From Clostridium sp. Marseille-P299 (lineage in GTDB: Bacteria > Bacillota > Clostridia > Lachnospirales > Lachnospiraceae), in NCBI RefSeq assembly GCF_900078195.1, contig NZ_FJVE01000005.1, positions 391,001 to 455,000 on the forward strand: a stretch of DNA of 64,000 bases. Direction: 5' to 3'. A program made the position numbers and the translations under genes. Every line of letters starts with the position of its first letter. The first letter of the stretch is position 1. The notes beneath the pieces are model-generated. The model was not told the DNA's origin. It worked only from the letters and a program-made list of their open reading frames with translations, and did no database searches. Positions 1 through 10,019 of the stretch are shown in pieces.

Positions 1-562
1 ACTTATAAAATAAATCTTGGACTTTCTGGCTTGGAATGCTTGTAGTATATACAGGAGCACCATTTACAATAGCATTTGCAAGACCACGGTAAACCCATTG
101 GGTACCAAGAGTAGCTACAAAAGGTACAACGCCGAGAATCTCAATGAAAAATCCATTCATTACACCTGTAAGAACACCCATAACTAAGCAAATTAAAATA
201 CCAAGCCATAAAGGATATCCTTGAATCAACATCAACACCACAATGATCCCCGAGAGAGCCATGGATGCACCAGCCGATAAGTCATTACCACCACAGACAA
301 GACAGAATGTCAGACCGCATCCTATGATTGTATATGTAACAATTTGCTGTAATAAGTTCTGCATATTTGCCGATGATAAGAATCTATCAGGCTGCAAAAC
401 TGCAAATATTGTAAACAGTATAATTAATACTATGGAGGATGAAATTGCTCGTTTCGTTGATACTCCAAAGTTGTCATAAAAACGACCAACTTTGCTACTT
501 TTTATTTTTTCTGGTACTACACCTATTTTTTTAATGCCTAATATCATCTTATTCTCTGCCAT
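1..562 (-). CDS. Sugar ABC transporter permease (RbsC-like), 3' end missing
   Basis: Partial gene: 187 codons are present and it continues past the left edge. The ATG at 562 is preceded by an AAGGAGT ribosome site that overlaps the stop of the upstream ATPase gene, so the two are translationally close. After a basic N-terminus of about 35 residues come hydrophobic segments and the NDLSAGASMALSG stretch typical of RbsC/XylH-family permeases (branched-chain/ribose-type membrane subunit family). It would form the inner-membrane channel of a sugar importer with the ATPase at 576-2096. The substrate cannot be read from the sequence. The substrate-binding protein gene is not in the window. Confidence 0.9.
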   Translation of the reverse strand, partial: MAENKMILGIKKIGVVPEKIKSSKVGRFYDNFGVSTKRAISSSIVLIILFTIFAVLQPDRFLSSANMQNLLQQIVTYTIIGCGLTFCLVCGGNDLSAGASMALSGIIVVLMLIQGYPLWLGILICLVMGVLTGVMNGFFIEILGVVPFVATLGTQWVYRGLANAIVNGAPVYTTSIPSQKVQDLFYK

Positions 563-575
563 AATCAAACACTCC

Positions 576-2096
576 TTAAGAAATTGTAGGGGCAGGTTTT
601 CCCTCTAGTTTGTTATAACCTGCAGCAAGGTAAAGTATCTCTTCCTGCGATGTCTTTTTTGCATCCAGTTCGCCGTTAATGGTTCCTTCATGAATAACAA
701 GAACACGATCACTCATTCCCAATATTTCAGGAAGTTCTGAAGAAATCATAATGATTGCAACCCCAGCATCACTTAATCGATTAAAAATCTGATATATCTC
801 AAATTTAGCTCCTACATCAATTCCACGTGTTGGTTCATCAACAATCAAAACTTTAATATCATTGCAAAGCCACTTGGAAAGGACAATTTTTTGCTGATTT
901 CCACCAGATAACTGACCGCATGGTTTTCGTAAATTCGGTGTTTTTGTATTCATCAGCTTTCTATATTTTTCAGCATTTTTAGCCCCTTCTTTGTCATTAA
1001 TGAAGCCAAATCTAGATAGCTCATGTAAATGAGCCATATTTGTGTTATATTCCACGTCTAAGCTAAGTGCCAAGCCGTCGTACTTACGATCCTCAGTGGC
1101 ATAAGCAAGCCCATTATTAATTGCTTGGATTACAGAATTAACTTTAATTGGCTTACCTTCCATATACAATTCCATAGAATCTGCTTTATCTGCACCAAAG
1201 ACGCATCTCATTATTTCTGTTCTTCCTGCACCAACCAATCCTGAAATACCTAGAATCTCACCTTTATGTACTTTAAAATGATCCACATTTAATTTATTTC
1301 CTTGCCGTAAATTACGTACTTCTAACGCTACATCTCCGATTTTACGTTGATATTTCGGATACTTATCATCTAAAGAACGGCCAACGATCATATTAACAAG
1401 CTCGTCCAACGTAATCTCACTTAAACTTCTTGTCCCAATATATTGGCCATCTCTAATAACTGTTGCTCGTTCACAAATCTGTTTTAGTTCCTCCATACGA
1501 TGAGATATGTAAACCATACCAACACCTTTTTTTTGCAGCTTTCGTACAATTTCAAACAACTGATCAATCTCACGGTCTGTCAATGTTGCTGTAGGCTCAT
1601 CTAGTACTAAAATTCTTGAATTATACGATATGGCTTTTGCTATTTCCACCATTTGCTGTTGCGCTACACTAAGACTAGATACCATTGCATATGTACTGAT
1701 ATTAATTCCAAGATTATCAAGTATCTTTTTTGCTTCCCGATGCATTTGTTTGTCACTGATAAAACCTCTCTTTACTGGAGGACGTCCAATAAAAATATTA
1801 TCTGCAACTGTTAAATGACGGCAAAGTGTTAATTCCTGAAATATAATACTAATTCCAAGTTCGTGTGCTTTTGCTACCGAATCAATGGTTACTTTTTCAT
1901 TTTCAATATAGATTTCACCTTGATCTGCCTGGTAAACACCGGTCATAATTTTCATTAATGTGGATTTTCCTGCTCCGTTTTCACCAACCAAACCGTGAAC
2001 TTCACCTTTATTTACCGAAAAAGACACATTATCCAGTGCTTTTACACCGGGAAATGATTTGCTAATTCCCTCCATCCGAAAAAGCTCTTCACTCAT
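576..2096 (-). CDS. Sugar ABC transporter ATP-binding protein (RbsA/MglA type)
   Basis: A 506-residue double-ATPase of the monosaccharide importer family. The first domain has a canonical Walker A (GENGAGKST, residues 38-46), a signature region and the Walker B ILVLDEPTA. The second has the degenerate P-loop GLVGAGRTE usual for the family, a good signature LSGGNQQK and the Walker B VLIVDEPTRGID. Length is normal. It is the first gene of the operon as seen here, 13 bases before the permease, and is transcribed away from the LacI-family gene at 2442. Likely substrates are pentoses, galactosides or similar; the specificity is unknown. Confidence 0.93.
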   Translation of the reverse strand: MSEELFRMEGISKSFPGVKALDNVSFSVNKGEVHGLVGENGAGKSTLMKIMTGVYQADQGEIYIENEKVTIDSVAKAHELGISIIFQELTLCRHLTVADNIFIGRPPVKRGFISDKQMHREAKKILDNLGINISTYAMVSSLSVAQQQMVEIAKAISYNSRILVLDEPTATLTDREIDQLFEIVRKLQKKGVGMVYISHRMEELKQICERATVIRDGQYIGTRSLSEITLDELVNMIVGRSLDDKYPKYQRKIGDVALEVRNLRQGNKLNVDHFKVHKGEILGISGLVGAGRTEIMRCVFGADKADSMELYMEGKPIKVNSVIQAINNGLAYATEDRKYDGLALSLDVEYNTNMAHLHELSRFGFINDKEGAKNAEKYRKLMNTKTPNLRKPCGQLSGGNQQKIVLSKWLCNDIKVLIVDEPTRGIDVGAKFEIYQIFNRLSDAGVAIIMISSELPEILGMSDRVLVIHEGTINGELDAKKTSQEEILYLAAGYNKLEGKPAPTIS

Positions 2097-2151
2097 CCTC
2101 TCACCTCTTAATTTCTCTATTGAGTCGTGTTATTTTGATTAAATACCGTGT

Positions 2152-2161
2152 TCGTTAACGA
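2152..2161. promoter_or_regulatory. Palindromic operator candidate at the ABC operon start point
   Basis: TCGTTAACGA is a perfect 10-base palindrome exactly at the predicted transcription start of the ABC operon. A related GTTAACGTGCACG stretch lies at 2312-2324, directly followed by a second perfect palindrome GAAAATTTTC (2324-2333), on the LacI-gene side. The divergent LacI-family protein is the obvious candidate ligand (inference). The rest of the 345-base gap between the two divergent genes is AT-rich and shows no other gene. Confidence 0.5.
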
Positions 2162-2168
2162 TAAGGTG

Positions 2169-2197
2169 ATTATATGCAATTTTTTCCGTCTTGTCAA
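2169..2197 (-). promoter_or_regulatory. Consensus promoter of the sugar ABC operon
   Basis: On the minus strand, TTGACA (2197-2192), a 17-base spacer and TATAAT (2174-2169): a perfect sigma-A match. The predicted start lies near 2162, about 65 bases ahead of the ATPase ATG. Such a strong core promoter implies that control is by repression. Confidence 0.85.
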
Positions 2198-2441
2198 CAT
2201 ATTATACAAAAAAATATTTTTTTATGTCAATCTATAATATATATTATACAATCGTTCAGTAAAATAACGTAAATCAAATGTTGCAAATTTAATAATTTTA
2301 CGTATTTTTATGTTAACGTGCACGAAAATTTTCACAAGCACTATACAAATTAGGAAATATCTGTTATATTCTATAACTACATAGAACTTTATTCATTCTA
2401 ATGTTGTTGGTATTATATGAAATATAGAGGGGGATACAAAC

Positions 2442-3518
2442 ATGGATAAAGATAATAAACGAGTAACAATAAAGATGATATCTGAAAAATCTGGTTTATC
2501 TGCTGGTACTGTAGATCGTGTGTTGAACAAACGTGAAGGAGTAAGCGAGAAAAGTAGGCAACACATCTTAAAAATTGCAGAAGAATTGGGATATCGTCCA
2601 AATAAATTTGCTAGTGCATTGGGGAGAAAAAAAGAACTTCGTATTGGAATCATTTACCCAGAGAAACCAGAGGATTTTTACAAAGATATTACACTTGGCA
2701 TTGAACTTGCAGTGGAGGAATTACAAGATTATGGCGTTAGGGTAGATACCTTTCGTTATCCAACCTTTTCACCAGTCCATATCAAAGAATGTTTTTCATC
2801 CATTGATATTTCACTTTATGACGGATTTGCTGTAAATCCTGCAGGTGGAAATATTATATCGAACTATATCGATCAATTTATAGACCAAGGAAAACCAACC
2901 ATTACATTTAATACAGATGCACCAACGAGTTCACGAATATTTTATTTCGGTAGTAATTCATTTCAATCAGGAATGATGGCTGCAGAGATGCTAAGCTCAA
3001 TTATGAACGAAACAGGTAATGTATTAGTTCTTGGAAATCTTTCTAGAATGTCACCTTTTTTAGAACGTCTAAACGGATTTCTAGAGTACATGCAATTATA
3101 TTCACCTGATATTCACATAAATATCTGTACCGATTGTAATCCCGGCTATGACTATGTCGAGAAATCCCTAACTGATTTTTTATCTACTACTCCAAATATC
3201 CAAGGAATCTTCTGTACTGGTTACTCTAGCACTGTAGGAGCGATCAATGCCTTAACAAAATTAGACCGTAAAGATATTAAATTAACTGGCTATGACGTAA
3301 CCCCTACGACTGCCAAAGCAATCCAAGAAAATTGGTGTAACGTGCTTTTACATCAATACCCATTCCGACAAGGGCATCAAACCGCTCATCTTCTTGTAAA
3401 ACACTTACTAGAAGGATGGACTCCACCAAAACAACAGATATACTTAGATGCACAAATTGTTATTAAAAGTAATGTTGAAAACTATAGAAACAATAAAAAA
3501 TCTTATCTTATGAAGTAA
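2442..3518 (+). CDS. LacI-family transcriptional regulator
   Basis: 358 residues. The N-terminal helix-turn-helix (about residues 8-30, KMISEKSGLSAGTVDRVLNK) and hinge helix (GYRPNKFASALG, about 50-62) are followed by a periplasmic-binding-protein-like effector domain from about residue 65 onward. The effector half resembles the sugar-binding proteins of ribose-type transporters, matching the divergent RbsA/RbsC-like genes. The start is supported by a GAGGGGG ribosome site 9 bases upstream. It probably represses, or controls in response to sugar, the transporter operon and perhaps itself. A cytosolic DNA-binding protein; the ligand is unknown. Confidence 0.9.
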   Translation: MDKDNKRVTIKMISEKSGLSAGTVDRVLNKREGVSEKSRQHILKIAEELGYRPNKFASALGRKKELRIGIIYPEKPEDFYKDITLGIELAVEELQDYGVRVDTFRYPTFSPVHIKECFSSIDISLYDGFAVNPAGGNIISNYIDQFIDQGKPTITFNTDAPTSSRIFYFGSNSFQSGMMAAEMLSSIMNETGNVLVLGNLSRMSPFLERLNGFLEYMQLYSPDIHINICTDCNPGYDYVEKSLTDFLSTTPNIQGIFCTGYSSTVGAINALTKLDRKDIKLTGYDVTPTTAKAIQENWCNVLLHQYPFRQGHQTAHLLVKHLLEGWTPPKQQIYLDAQIVIKSNVENYRNNKKSYLMK

Positions 3519-3659
3519 ATCAGCTATACAATATCTTTTACATCATTTCTTTTGATAAAAGTTGTAGAATGCATGAAAATTTTAAATAAAATCAAAAAAA
3601 GTTCTTGCATTTTACAACGAAATCGAATATAATATTTTCTTGTCAGCAACATAATATTC

Positions 3660-3732
3660 GCGTCTTTAGCTCAGTTGGTAGAGCACCTGACTCTTAATCA
3701 GGGTGTCCAGGGTTCGAGCCCCTGAAGACGCA
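3660..3732 (+). tRNA. tRNA-Lys (anticodon CTT)
   Basis: 73 bases fold as a full cloverleaf. The acceptor stem GCGTCTT (3660-3666) pairs with AAGACGC (3725-3731), with discriminator A at 3732. The D-arm is TAGCTCAGTTGGTAGAGC, the anticodon loop ACTCTTAA carries CTT, and the T-arm is GGGTTCGAGCCC. No CCA is encoded. A stand-alone gene; about 130 bases downstream is a hairpin at 3866-3900. Confidence 0.97.
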
Positions 3733-3865
3733 TTTACAAGGTCTTCGTTTGGCGTTAAATCGCTGGGTGAGGGCTTTTATTTTTGATGACAGCAAAGCTT
3801 TTACATATAAGGTCGTAACATTTAAGGGTTATCACTAACTTTTCAAATAAGTTTCGTTTACTAAA

Positions 3866-3900
3866 ACAAGCCATCAACTCATTTAGAATTGATGGCTTGT
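3866..3900 (-). terminator. Hairpin terminator at the end of the LysR gene
   Basis: A perfect 12-base-pair stem (ACAAGCCATCAA with TTGATGGCTTGT) and an 11-base loop. On the minus strand it is followed by TTTTAG, fitting termination of the LysR gene that stops at 3945. It could also stop transcripts coming from the tRNA on the plus strand. Confidence 0.7.
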
Positions 3901-3944
3901 CTATTTAATTTAAAACTTAATCTTTTCATATAAATTTAAGGGCC

Positions 3945-4835
3945 TTAATTTTTATAAAAATGCTTAACAAAATACTTAAATTCATTTAGATAATGATCCG
4001 AAACAATTTTTTTCTTATAAATAATATAAAAATTGCGAGTTGATGGAGGTTCAGGACGAAAGGTTAATATTTGCCCTCTTTCCTCTAAATCCTTCACTGC
4101 AAATCCTGAAATCATTGAAATTCCCATACCATTCACAATCAATCCTTTGATCGATTCAGGATCATTGATATAGGTAACTACGTTTAAAGATTCCGTAGAA
4201 ACATTAATCTGATCCAAATAACGATACGCCTCTTTTTGAGTTCCTGATCCTCTCTCTCGCATTATTATAGGCTCTTTTAGTAATTCATGTATCGTAGCTT
4301 TTTGAGTCTTTAACCTAATATAATAGCTTGTAGCAGGTGTTGCAATTACTAATTCATCCTGGCAAAATACTTCGAAGTGGCATTCACTTGACCGAGGCAT
4401 AGTACCTATCAAACCAATGTCAAGAGTCCCATCCAGTATTCGCTCCTCCACAAAACTAGAATCTCCTTGCCTCACGTCAAAATATACATTGGGTTGTTTT
4501 TTACGAAATGCAGGAAGAAGCTGTGGTAAAAGGTATGTGGAGGGAATTGTTGATGCACCTAGACGAATAATCTTCTTTGATTCCATATTGATATCTTGTA
4601 AAGCAGCATCCTTAAGTTCCACCAAGCGCTTAGCATAGCGATAAAACCGTTCTCCTTCATAAGTCATTTGAAATAATTTCGTTGTTCGTGCAATAAGTGT
4701 TGTCCCTAGCTCTTTTTCCAAGGTACGTATATGTGCACTAACTGTTGGCTGCGTTAGATACAACTTCTCTGCAGCTTTTGAAAAACTTTTCAAATCCACA
4801 ACTGCTATAAAAGCTTCCAATTGTCTAAAATCCAT
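3945..4835 (-). CDS. LysR-family transcriptional regulator
   Basis: 296 residues, normal for the family. The N-terminal winged helix-turn-helix (about 1-60) has the LTQPTVSAHIRTLEKELG recognition region, then the linker helix, then the two-lobed effector-binding domain (about 90-290). The start is supported by an AAGGAG ribosome site. It stands alone, between tRNA-Lys and the V-ATPase operon, all reading minus except the tRNA, so the regulon is not obvious. The N-terminus resembles CysL/CbbR/YeiE-like members, but I cannot assign a ligand. Confidence 0.88.
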   Translation of the reverse strand: MDFRQLEAFIAVVDLKSFSKAAEKLYLTQPTVSAHIRTLEKELGTTLIARTTKLFQMTYEGERFYRYAKRLVELKDAALQDINMESKKIIRLGASTIPSTYLLPQLLPAFRKKQPNVYFDVRQGDSSFVEERILDGTLDIGLIGTMPRSSECHFEVFCQDELVIATPATSYYIRLKTQKATIHELLKEPIIMRERGSGTQKEAYRYLDQINVSTESLNVVTYINDPESIKGLIVNGMGISMISGFAVKDLEERGQILTFRPEPPSTRNFYIIYKKKIVSDHYLNEFKYFVKHFYKN

Positions 4836-5172
4836 AATTTAATCTCCTTGCATATGTAAAGTCCCCAGTAAGTTAACAGACTAGCTCTAATGCTTAATAT
4901 AACGCAATACTGGCCTTATCAAACTTAAATAACGCACCATATATAATATTTATTTCTACGTAATATAGATTACTACTTCTTACTTATTTATAGATATTAT
5001 CAATATATAATACAAAAATCAACTATAATACAATAACTATATCATTCCTTTCTGTGATATGATATTAATTATACTACAAAAGATATGGTACTTATCTTGA
5101 ATTACATAAGCACAACAAACCAAATGCTTTATATGTAAAAATGTAAAATATCAATTAGGGGTAGTTGATATT
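4836..5172. other. AT-rich intergenic region without a gene
   Basis: About 340 bases upstream of the LysR gene and downstream of the ATPase operon. It presumably holds the LysR promoter. I see no reading frame with a ribosome site, no RNA fold and no clear promoter hexamers beyond general AT-richness. Confidence 0.5.
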
Positions 5173-5221
5173 AAAAAGAAGAGGATGTTTCAAAAACAAT
5201 TTGAAACATCCTCTTCTTTTT
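5173..5221 (-). terminator. Strong terminator of the V-ATPase operon
   Basis: A perfect 22-base-pair stem (left arm 5173-5194, right arm 5200-5221) with the loop AACAA. The outer pairs are A/T runs, giving a U-tract on either strand, so it can act in both directions. It sits four bases beyond the stop of the subunit D gene. Confidence 0.93.
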
Positions 5222-5224
5222 TAC

Positions 5225-5860
5225 TTATTTCCTACTTTTTTTATTTTCTTTCGTACTCTTAATTACTTTTAATCTTGTAAACTCTTCTCTTTCCTTTTCT
5301 TCCAATGCATTTGCAATGGTTACGGTAAGAGTTGAGTAATAAGGTATGGTAATATTCTTAAGCGCATTCGCACGCTTTTGCGTCTTTTTAATATTAGTTG
5401 CAAGGCGATAAGCGGCATTTTCAATCATCGATAAGCGAATGGTAAGTTCCTTAACCTTATTAAAGTGCTTACAAGCTTCATCAAGCGATAGTCTTGTATC
5501 GTAAAATCCATAAGAAGGAGTCGTATCCTTTTTTTCATCGTATTCAACTAAAGGAATCTCTGTACCCATAATGGATCTTGTTTTTATACGAATCGAATTT
5601 TCTTCTGGGATTGCATGACTTAATTCTTCTACATTATAGATACCCATTTCAATATTCGCTTTTTGAAGTGCACGATAAGCTGCACTGAAGGTTTCGTCTA
5701 ATTCTGCCTGGATATCCTTCGCAGAATCAATTAGTTCCATAAGTTCACGAATTAAAATATTACGCTTCTTATCCATCAATTCATATCCTTGTTTTGAAAA
5801 CACCAAGGAATTCTTAGCTAAGATAAGATTGCCCTTCGTAGGGAAGGTATTCAGGTCCAT
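5225..5860 (-). CDS. atpD: V-type ATPase subunit D
   Basis: 211 residues, the normal size for the central-stalk subunit D. The N-terminus (MDLNTFPTKGNLILAKNSL) matches the family's P-T-K-x-x-L-x-x-x-k start, followed by long coiled-coil helices (about 15-75 and 125-195) that form the rotor shaft inside the A3B3 head. The basic tail KSTKENKKSRK is low complexity. It is the last gene of the operon, 11 bases after atpB, with the terminator immediately behind. Role: transmits rotation between ATP hydrolysis or synthesis and the membrane ring, on the cytoplasmic side. Confidence 0.93.
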   Translation of the reverse strand: MDLNTFPTKGNLILAKNSLVFSKQGYELMDKKRNILIRELMELIDSAKDIQAELDETFSAAYRALQKANIEMGIYNVEELSHAIPEENSIRIKTRSIMGTEIPLVEYDEKKDTTPSYGFYDTRLSLDEACKHFNKVKELTIRLSMIENAAYRLATNIKKTQKRANALKNITIPYYSTLTVTIANALEEKEREEFTRLKVIKSTKENKKSRK

Positions 5861-5871
5861 ACAATCACCCC

Positions 5872-7287
5872 TTATCCTTCATTATTCGATTTCTTGCCTA
5901 ACGAAATATCAATGTTTTGTTTATAATATTTATCCAAAATCTTAGTATCCACACGGTCAAGCTCTTCTCTAGGAAGGATGGTTAATAACTCCCAACCTAG
6001 ACTAAGTGTCTCTTCCATGGAACGGTTTTCTTCTCTGCCCTGAGCAACAAATTTTTGCTCGAACATTTCACCGAATTTCAAATACTTTTTATCTAGTGGT
6101 GATAATTCATCTTCACCGATAACACTAGCAAGCGCTCTTGCGTCACCTACATGTGCGTAAGATGAGAATAACTGGTTTGCTAAATCTTGATGATCTTCTC
6201 TTGTATAACCTTCACCAATACCATCCTTCATTAAACGAGATAGAGAAGGTAAAACATTGATCGGAGGATAAATGCTCTTTTGATATAGAGATCTCTCTAA
6301 TACAATCTGTCCCTCTGTGATATATCCAGTTAAGTCTGGAATTGGGTGAGTAATATCATCGTTTGGCATCGTTAAAATAGGCACCTGTGTTACAGAACCA
6401 GTAGAGCCTTTTACGATACCTGCTCTCTCATATAATGTAGCAAGCTCACTATATAAGTATCCTGGGTAACCTTTTCTACTTGGAATCTCTCCCTTAGAGG
6501 AAGATACTTCACGCATTGCTTCTGCAAATGAAGTAATATCAGTTAAGATAACAAGTACGTGCATACCTTTTTCAAATGCCAAATATTCTGCAGCTGTTAA
6601 AGCTACCTTTGGTGTAATCAAACGTTCAATTACTGGATCGTTTGCTAAATTTAAAAACATTGTAACGTGGGAACTTGCACCACTCTCTTCAAAGGTACGA
6701 CGGAAGAAATCTGCAACGTCGTATTTAACACCCATAGCTGCAAATACAATTGCAAAATTCTCATCGGAATCTCCACCTAGAGAAGCTTGCTTTACAATCT
6801 GCGCTGCAAGCTCATCATGTGGCAAACCATTTCCTGAAAAGATAGGTAGCTTTTGACCACGAATTAAAGTAGTTAGACAGTCAATTGCTGAAATACCTGT
6901 CTTAATATAGTTTCTAGGGTATTCTCTAGAACAAGGATTTAAAGGTTCACCATTTACATTACGTCTTTCTTCAGAGGCAATGTTTCCAAGTCCATCAATT
7001 GGTTCACCTACACCATTAAATACACGACCAAGAATATCTTCTGACAAAGCTATTTCCATTGGATGGCCAGTTAACTTTGTATGTGTATTTTTAAGAGACA
7101 TTTCTTCTGTTCCTTCAAATACCTGGATTACTGCTCTATTTTCATAAACTTCAACGATACGACCTAGTTTTCTTTTATTTCCATCGACTGTGATTTCAAC
7201 AATTTCTTCATAGGAAGCATCTGAAACCCCTTCAAGGACAATAAGAGGTCCATTAATTTCACTAAGTCCTAAATATTCAACTGACAT
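5872..7287 (-). CDS. atpB: V-type ATPase subunit B
   Basis: 471 residues. This is the non-catalytic regulatory subunit of the A3B3 hexamer: it has the beta-barrel start ([18 protein letters not shown]), the central RecA-like fold with the family's altered P-loop [14 protein letters not shown], and the [20 protein letters not shown] segment close to the nucleotide site. Length and motif order are normal. It is 11 bases downstream of atpA and 11 upstream of atpD, in a tight translationally coupled block. It acts at the cytoplasmic face with A, D, F, E and H. Confidence 0.96.
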   Translation of the reverse strand: MSVEYLGLSEINGPLIVLEGVSDASYEEIVEITVDGNKRKLGRIVEVYENRAVIQVFEGTEEMSLKNTHTKLTGHPMEIALSEDILGRVFNGVGEPIDGLGNIASEERRNVNGEPLNPCSREYPRNYIKTGISAIDCLTTLIRGQKLPIFSGNGLPHDELAAQIVKQASLGGDSDENFAIVFAAMGVKYDVADFFRRTFEESGASSHVTMFLNLANDPVIERLITPKVALTAAEYLAFEKGMHVLVILTDITSFAEAMREVSSSKGEIPSRKGYPGYLYSELATLYERAGIVKGSTGSVTQVPILTMPNDDITHPIPDLTGYITEGQIVLERSLYQKSIYPPINVLPSLSRLMKDGIGEGYTREDHQDLANQLFSSYAHVGDARALASVIGEDELSPLDKKYLKFGEMFEQKFVAQGREENRSMEETLSLGWELLTILPREELDRVDTKILDKYYKQNIDISLGKKSNNEG

Positions 7288-7298
7288 CTCTTCTCCTC

Positions 7299-9065
7299 CT
7301 ATGCATTGGTTTCAATAAAGTGTTGATAGAAATTATCAATCTCTTCTTTATAGTCATTAAATTTATCTAATTCATCATTACCTACATCATATTTGATAGA
7401 AATGATATGATCAAATACCGGATTCTCACGAATAAGTGACATAGGCATGTTCATGTTAATAAGATCCCTTGCCTTTTTGTATAGATAAAGGATTGTTCTC
7501 ATCATTTTTATCTGTTTTTCCATTGGAACATAAGTATCCGTTGGATGGTAAGCATTTTGTTGAATAAATCCTAAACGAATTACCCTAGCAATCTCTAATG
7601 TTAATTTTTGATCGTCTGGAAGAACATCGCTACCAATTAATTTAACAATTTCATTTAGCTTACTTTCTTCTGTTAACAATCTTAAAATTTCATTTCTAAG
7701 TTCCATAAAATCAGAACCTACATGTTCACTATACCAAGGTTGTAAATCACCTAAATACTCACTATAACTTGTTAACCACTGAATTGCTGGGAAATGTCTT
7801 GCATAAGCAAGTGATTTATCAAGTGCGTAAAAACAACGTACGAAACGCTTTGTATTTTGAGTAACTGGTTCTGAGAAGTCACCACCTTGAGGTGAAACTG
7901 CACCTATGATCGATACACTACCTTCGGAACCATTTAAGTTTTGTACATATCCAGCTCTTTCATAGAAGGATGAAAGTCTAGATGCTAAATAAGCTGGGAA
8001 ACCTTCTTCTGCTGGCATTTCTTCCAAACGTCCAGAAAGTTCACGAAGCGCTTCTGCCCAACGAGAAGTAGAATCCGCCATAATCGCAACATGATATCCC
8101 ATATCACGATAATACTCTGCAAGTGTAATACCTGTATAAATACTAGCTTCACGAGCAGCAACTGGCATATTTGAAGTATTTGCAATCAAAGTTGTTCTTG
8201 CAAGAAGTAGATTTCCTGATTTAGGGTCAACTAACTTTGAGAAATCCTCTAATACTTCTGTCATTTCGTTACCACGTTCACCACAACCAATGTAAACAAT
8301 AATGTCTGCATCTGACCATTTTGCAAGCTGATGCTGAGTCATTGTTTTACCTGTTCCAAATCCGCCTGGAATCGCAGCTGTACCACCTTTTGCAATTGGG
8401 AATAAAGAATCTAAGATTCTTTGTCCAGTTAAAAGTGGTTTTGATGCTGGGAATCTCTTTGAACTTGGTCTAGGAACACGAATTGGCCACTTTTGAGTAA
8501 GTGATAATTCTTTTTCATTTCCTTCTTTATCCCTAATAACTACGATTGTATCTTTAATCGTATATTTACCGTCTTCTACTACACGTATTACTTCGCCTGT
8601 GACATCTGGTGGCACCATGGATTTATGTAGTACGGCAGTTGTTTCAGGAACTTCTGCAATTACTGTACCACCATAAATACGATCGCCAACCTTTACTGTT
8701 ACATGTACATCCCAAAGCTTTTCTTCATCAAGTGCAGATACATTAACACCTCTTGAAATAAATGCTCCAGATTGCTTTGCTATTTCATTTAATGGTCGTT
8801 CAATACCATCAAAAATATTACTAATAATACCTGGAGCTAGTGTTACAGAAATTGCACTACCAGTAGCAATAACTTCTTCTCCTGGGTATAGACCTGTTGT
8901 TTCCTCAAAAACTTGGATTGTAGTTGTTTCTTTGGTAAGACCAATGACTTCACCAACGAGTCTTTGCTTTCCAACCAAAACCATTTCAGACATCTTGAAA
9001 CCAAGATTTCCTTTTAAGTAAACAATTGGTCCATTGATTCCATATATTTTTCCTATTCTATCCAT
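7299..9065 (-). CDS. atpA: V-type ATPase catalytic subunit A
   Basis: 588 residues, full length. An N-terminal barrel is followed by the bulge (non-homologous) region specific to V/A-type A subunits (about 110-190). The catalytic domain has P-loop GGFGTGKT (234-241), where most relatives have GPFGSGKT, and the [15 protein letters not shown] motif with the catalytic Glu. A C-terminal helical domain follows. ATP hydrolysis (or synthesis) takes place here. The P-to-G change at the second P-loop position keeps the Lys-Thr pair and should not abolish function. It lies 34 bases after atpE. Confidence 0.96.
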   Translation of the reverse strand: MDRIGKIYGINGPIVYLKGNLGFKMSEMVLVGKQRLVGEVIGLTKETTTIQVFEETTGLYPGEEVIATGSAISVTLAPGIISNIFDGIERPLNEIAKQSGAFISRGVNVSALDEEKLWDVHVTVKVGDRIYGGTVIAEVPETTAVLHKSMVPPDVTGEVIRVVEDGKYTIKDTIVVIRDKEGNEKELSLTQKWPIRVPRPSSKRFPASKPLLTGQRILDSLFPIAKGGTAAIPGGFGTGKTMTQHQLAKWSDADIIVYIGCGERGNEMTEVLEDFSKLVDPKSGNLLLARTTLIANTSNMPVAAREASIYTGITLAEYYRDMGYHVAIMADSTSRWAEALRELSGRLEEMPAEEGFPAYLASRLSSFYERAGYVQNLNGSEGSVSIIGAVSPQGGDFSEPVTQNTKRFVRCFYALDKSLAYARHFPAIQWLTSYSEYLGDLQPWYSEHVGSDFMELRNEILRLLTEESKLNEIVKLIGSDVLPDDQKLTLEIARVIRLGFIQQNAYHPTDTYVPMEKQIKMMRTILYLYKKARDLINMNMPMSLIRENPVFDHIISIKYDVGNDELDKFNDYKEEIDNFYQHFIETNA

Positions 9066-9099
9066 TGGAGATACCTCCGTTTATTTATATAAAACTACA

Positions 9100-9675
9100 T
9101 TACATAATTGAAAATTGCTCTTTTGCATCAATAAACTTACTTTCAAAGGAATTATTAATTAAGATATCCTTTTCGTGGATTACTGCACGAATACCACCCC
9201 AGAAGTCTCGATCGCTAATTGTAATCTCGATTCCCGTTGATTCTTCTAAGCGTTTTTTCTTATCCTCATCACTTGGGTTAATATACACCGTCATCGGTAA
9301 TCCTTTTGAAAATGCAATTGCATCTTTTATTTGTTTTTCAAGGAGGAGTACATACTCCTCTGTTTTCATAAAGCTATTGAGACGATTCTTTACATCTGTA
9401 AATAATTGCTCCGTTAGTTCGTGAGAAAGGTCACTTTGCTTGTGTCTTATACTAAGTATTTGTACAGCAAGCGCTGAATTTTTTTCACGGTGAAGCTTCT
9501 CTGATTCTTGCTTTAAATAAGATGCTGCTTTTTGTTCTGCTTCTTTTTTATATTCCTCATAATTCTTCTTCATTAACTGAGTATATTCTTCCACCATAGA
9601 AGTGTTTAAAGCAGTAGCAGCATCCACTGCTGTATTGTAAAAATGCTCTGCCTTTTCCTTAATATTCACGCGCAT
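9100..9675 (-). CDS. atpE: V-type ATPase subunit E (peripheral stalk)
   Basis: 191 residues. The N-terminal two thirds (about 1-110) form a charged coiled coil (KKNYEEYKKEAEQKAASYLK), and the C-terminal globular part (about 115-190) has the short ITISDRDFWGGIRAVI stretch typical of subunit E heads (usually GG.....G). It forms the peripheral stator stalk with the H/G-like subunit at 13467. It lies between atpF and atpA. Sequence identity within this family is low, so the call rests on position, length and architecture. Confidence 0.82.
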   Translation of the reverse strand: MRVNIKEKAEHFYNTAVDAATALNTSMVEEYTQLMKKNYEEYKKEAEQKAASYLKQESEKLHREKNSALAVQILSIRHKQSDLSHELTEQLFTDVKNRLNSFMKTEEYVLLLEKQIKDAIAFSKGLPMTVYINPSDEDKKKRLEESTGIEITISDRDFWGGIRAVIHEKDILINNSFESKFIDAKEQFSIM

Positions 9676-9684
9676 TCACCTCAC

Positions 9685-9993
9685 TTATAATTTCAAACCA
9701 ATGGCCTCATTCACATATGAGGTAATAAAATCCTCGCTTCTTCCTGTACCGTGTCGATCTGGAATCTCTACGATTAAAGGAAGACGGCGATTTAATTTAA
9801 CATCATTTATAATCTCAGGAAATTCTCGTCCGAATTTTTCTGTGATTAAAATAATGCCTATGGTTTTATCGGAAACTGCCTTTTCTAATTGTTCTTTTAA
9901 ATGTTTTTGGGAATGTATAACTACTCCTTCAATACCTGCAAGACGCATACCAACACAAGTATCTACATTATCACTAATTAAAAACATTCGCAT
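9685..9993 (-). CDS. atpF: V-type ATPase subunit F
   Basis: 102 residues. A small Rossmann-like protein with a start typical of subunit F: MRMFLISDNVDTCVGMRLAG, i.e. strand, then D..T..G.RLAGI. The central GIILITEKFGREFPEII matches the family's I.iTe....p.i motif. It binds the D shaft and completes the central rotor. Called NtpG in Enterococcus hirae nomenclature. Placed between atpK and atpE, 9 bases before the atpE start. Confidence 0.9.
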   Translation of the reverse strand: MRMFLISDNVDTCVGMRLAGIEGVVIHSQKHLKEQLEKAVSDKTIGIILITEKFGREFPEIINDVKLNRRLPLIVEIPDRHGTGRSEDFITSYVNEAIGLKL

Positions 9994-10019
9994 ATTTAAT
10001 CACATCCTTAGATTATCTA

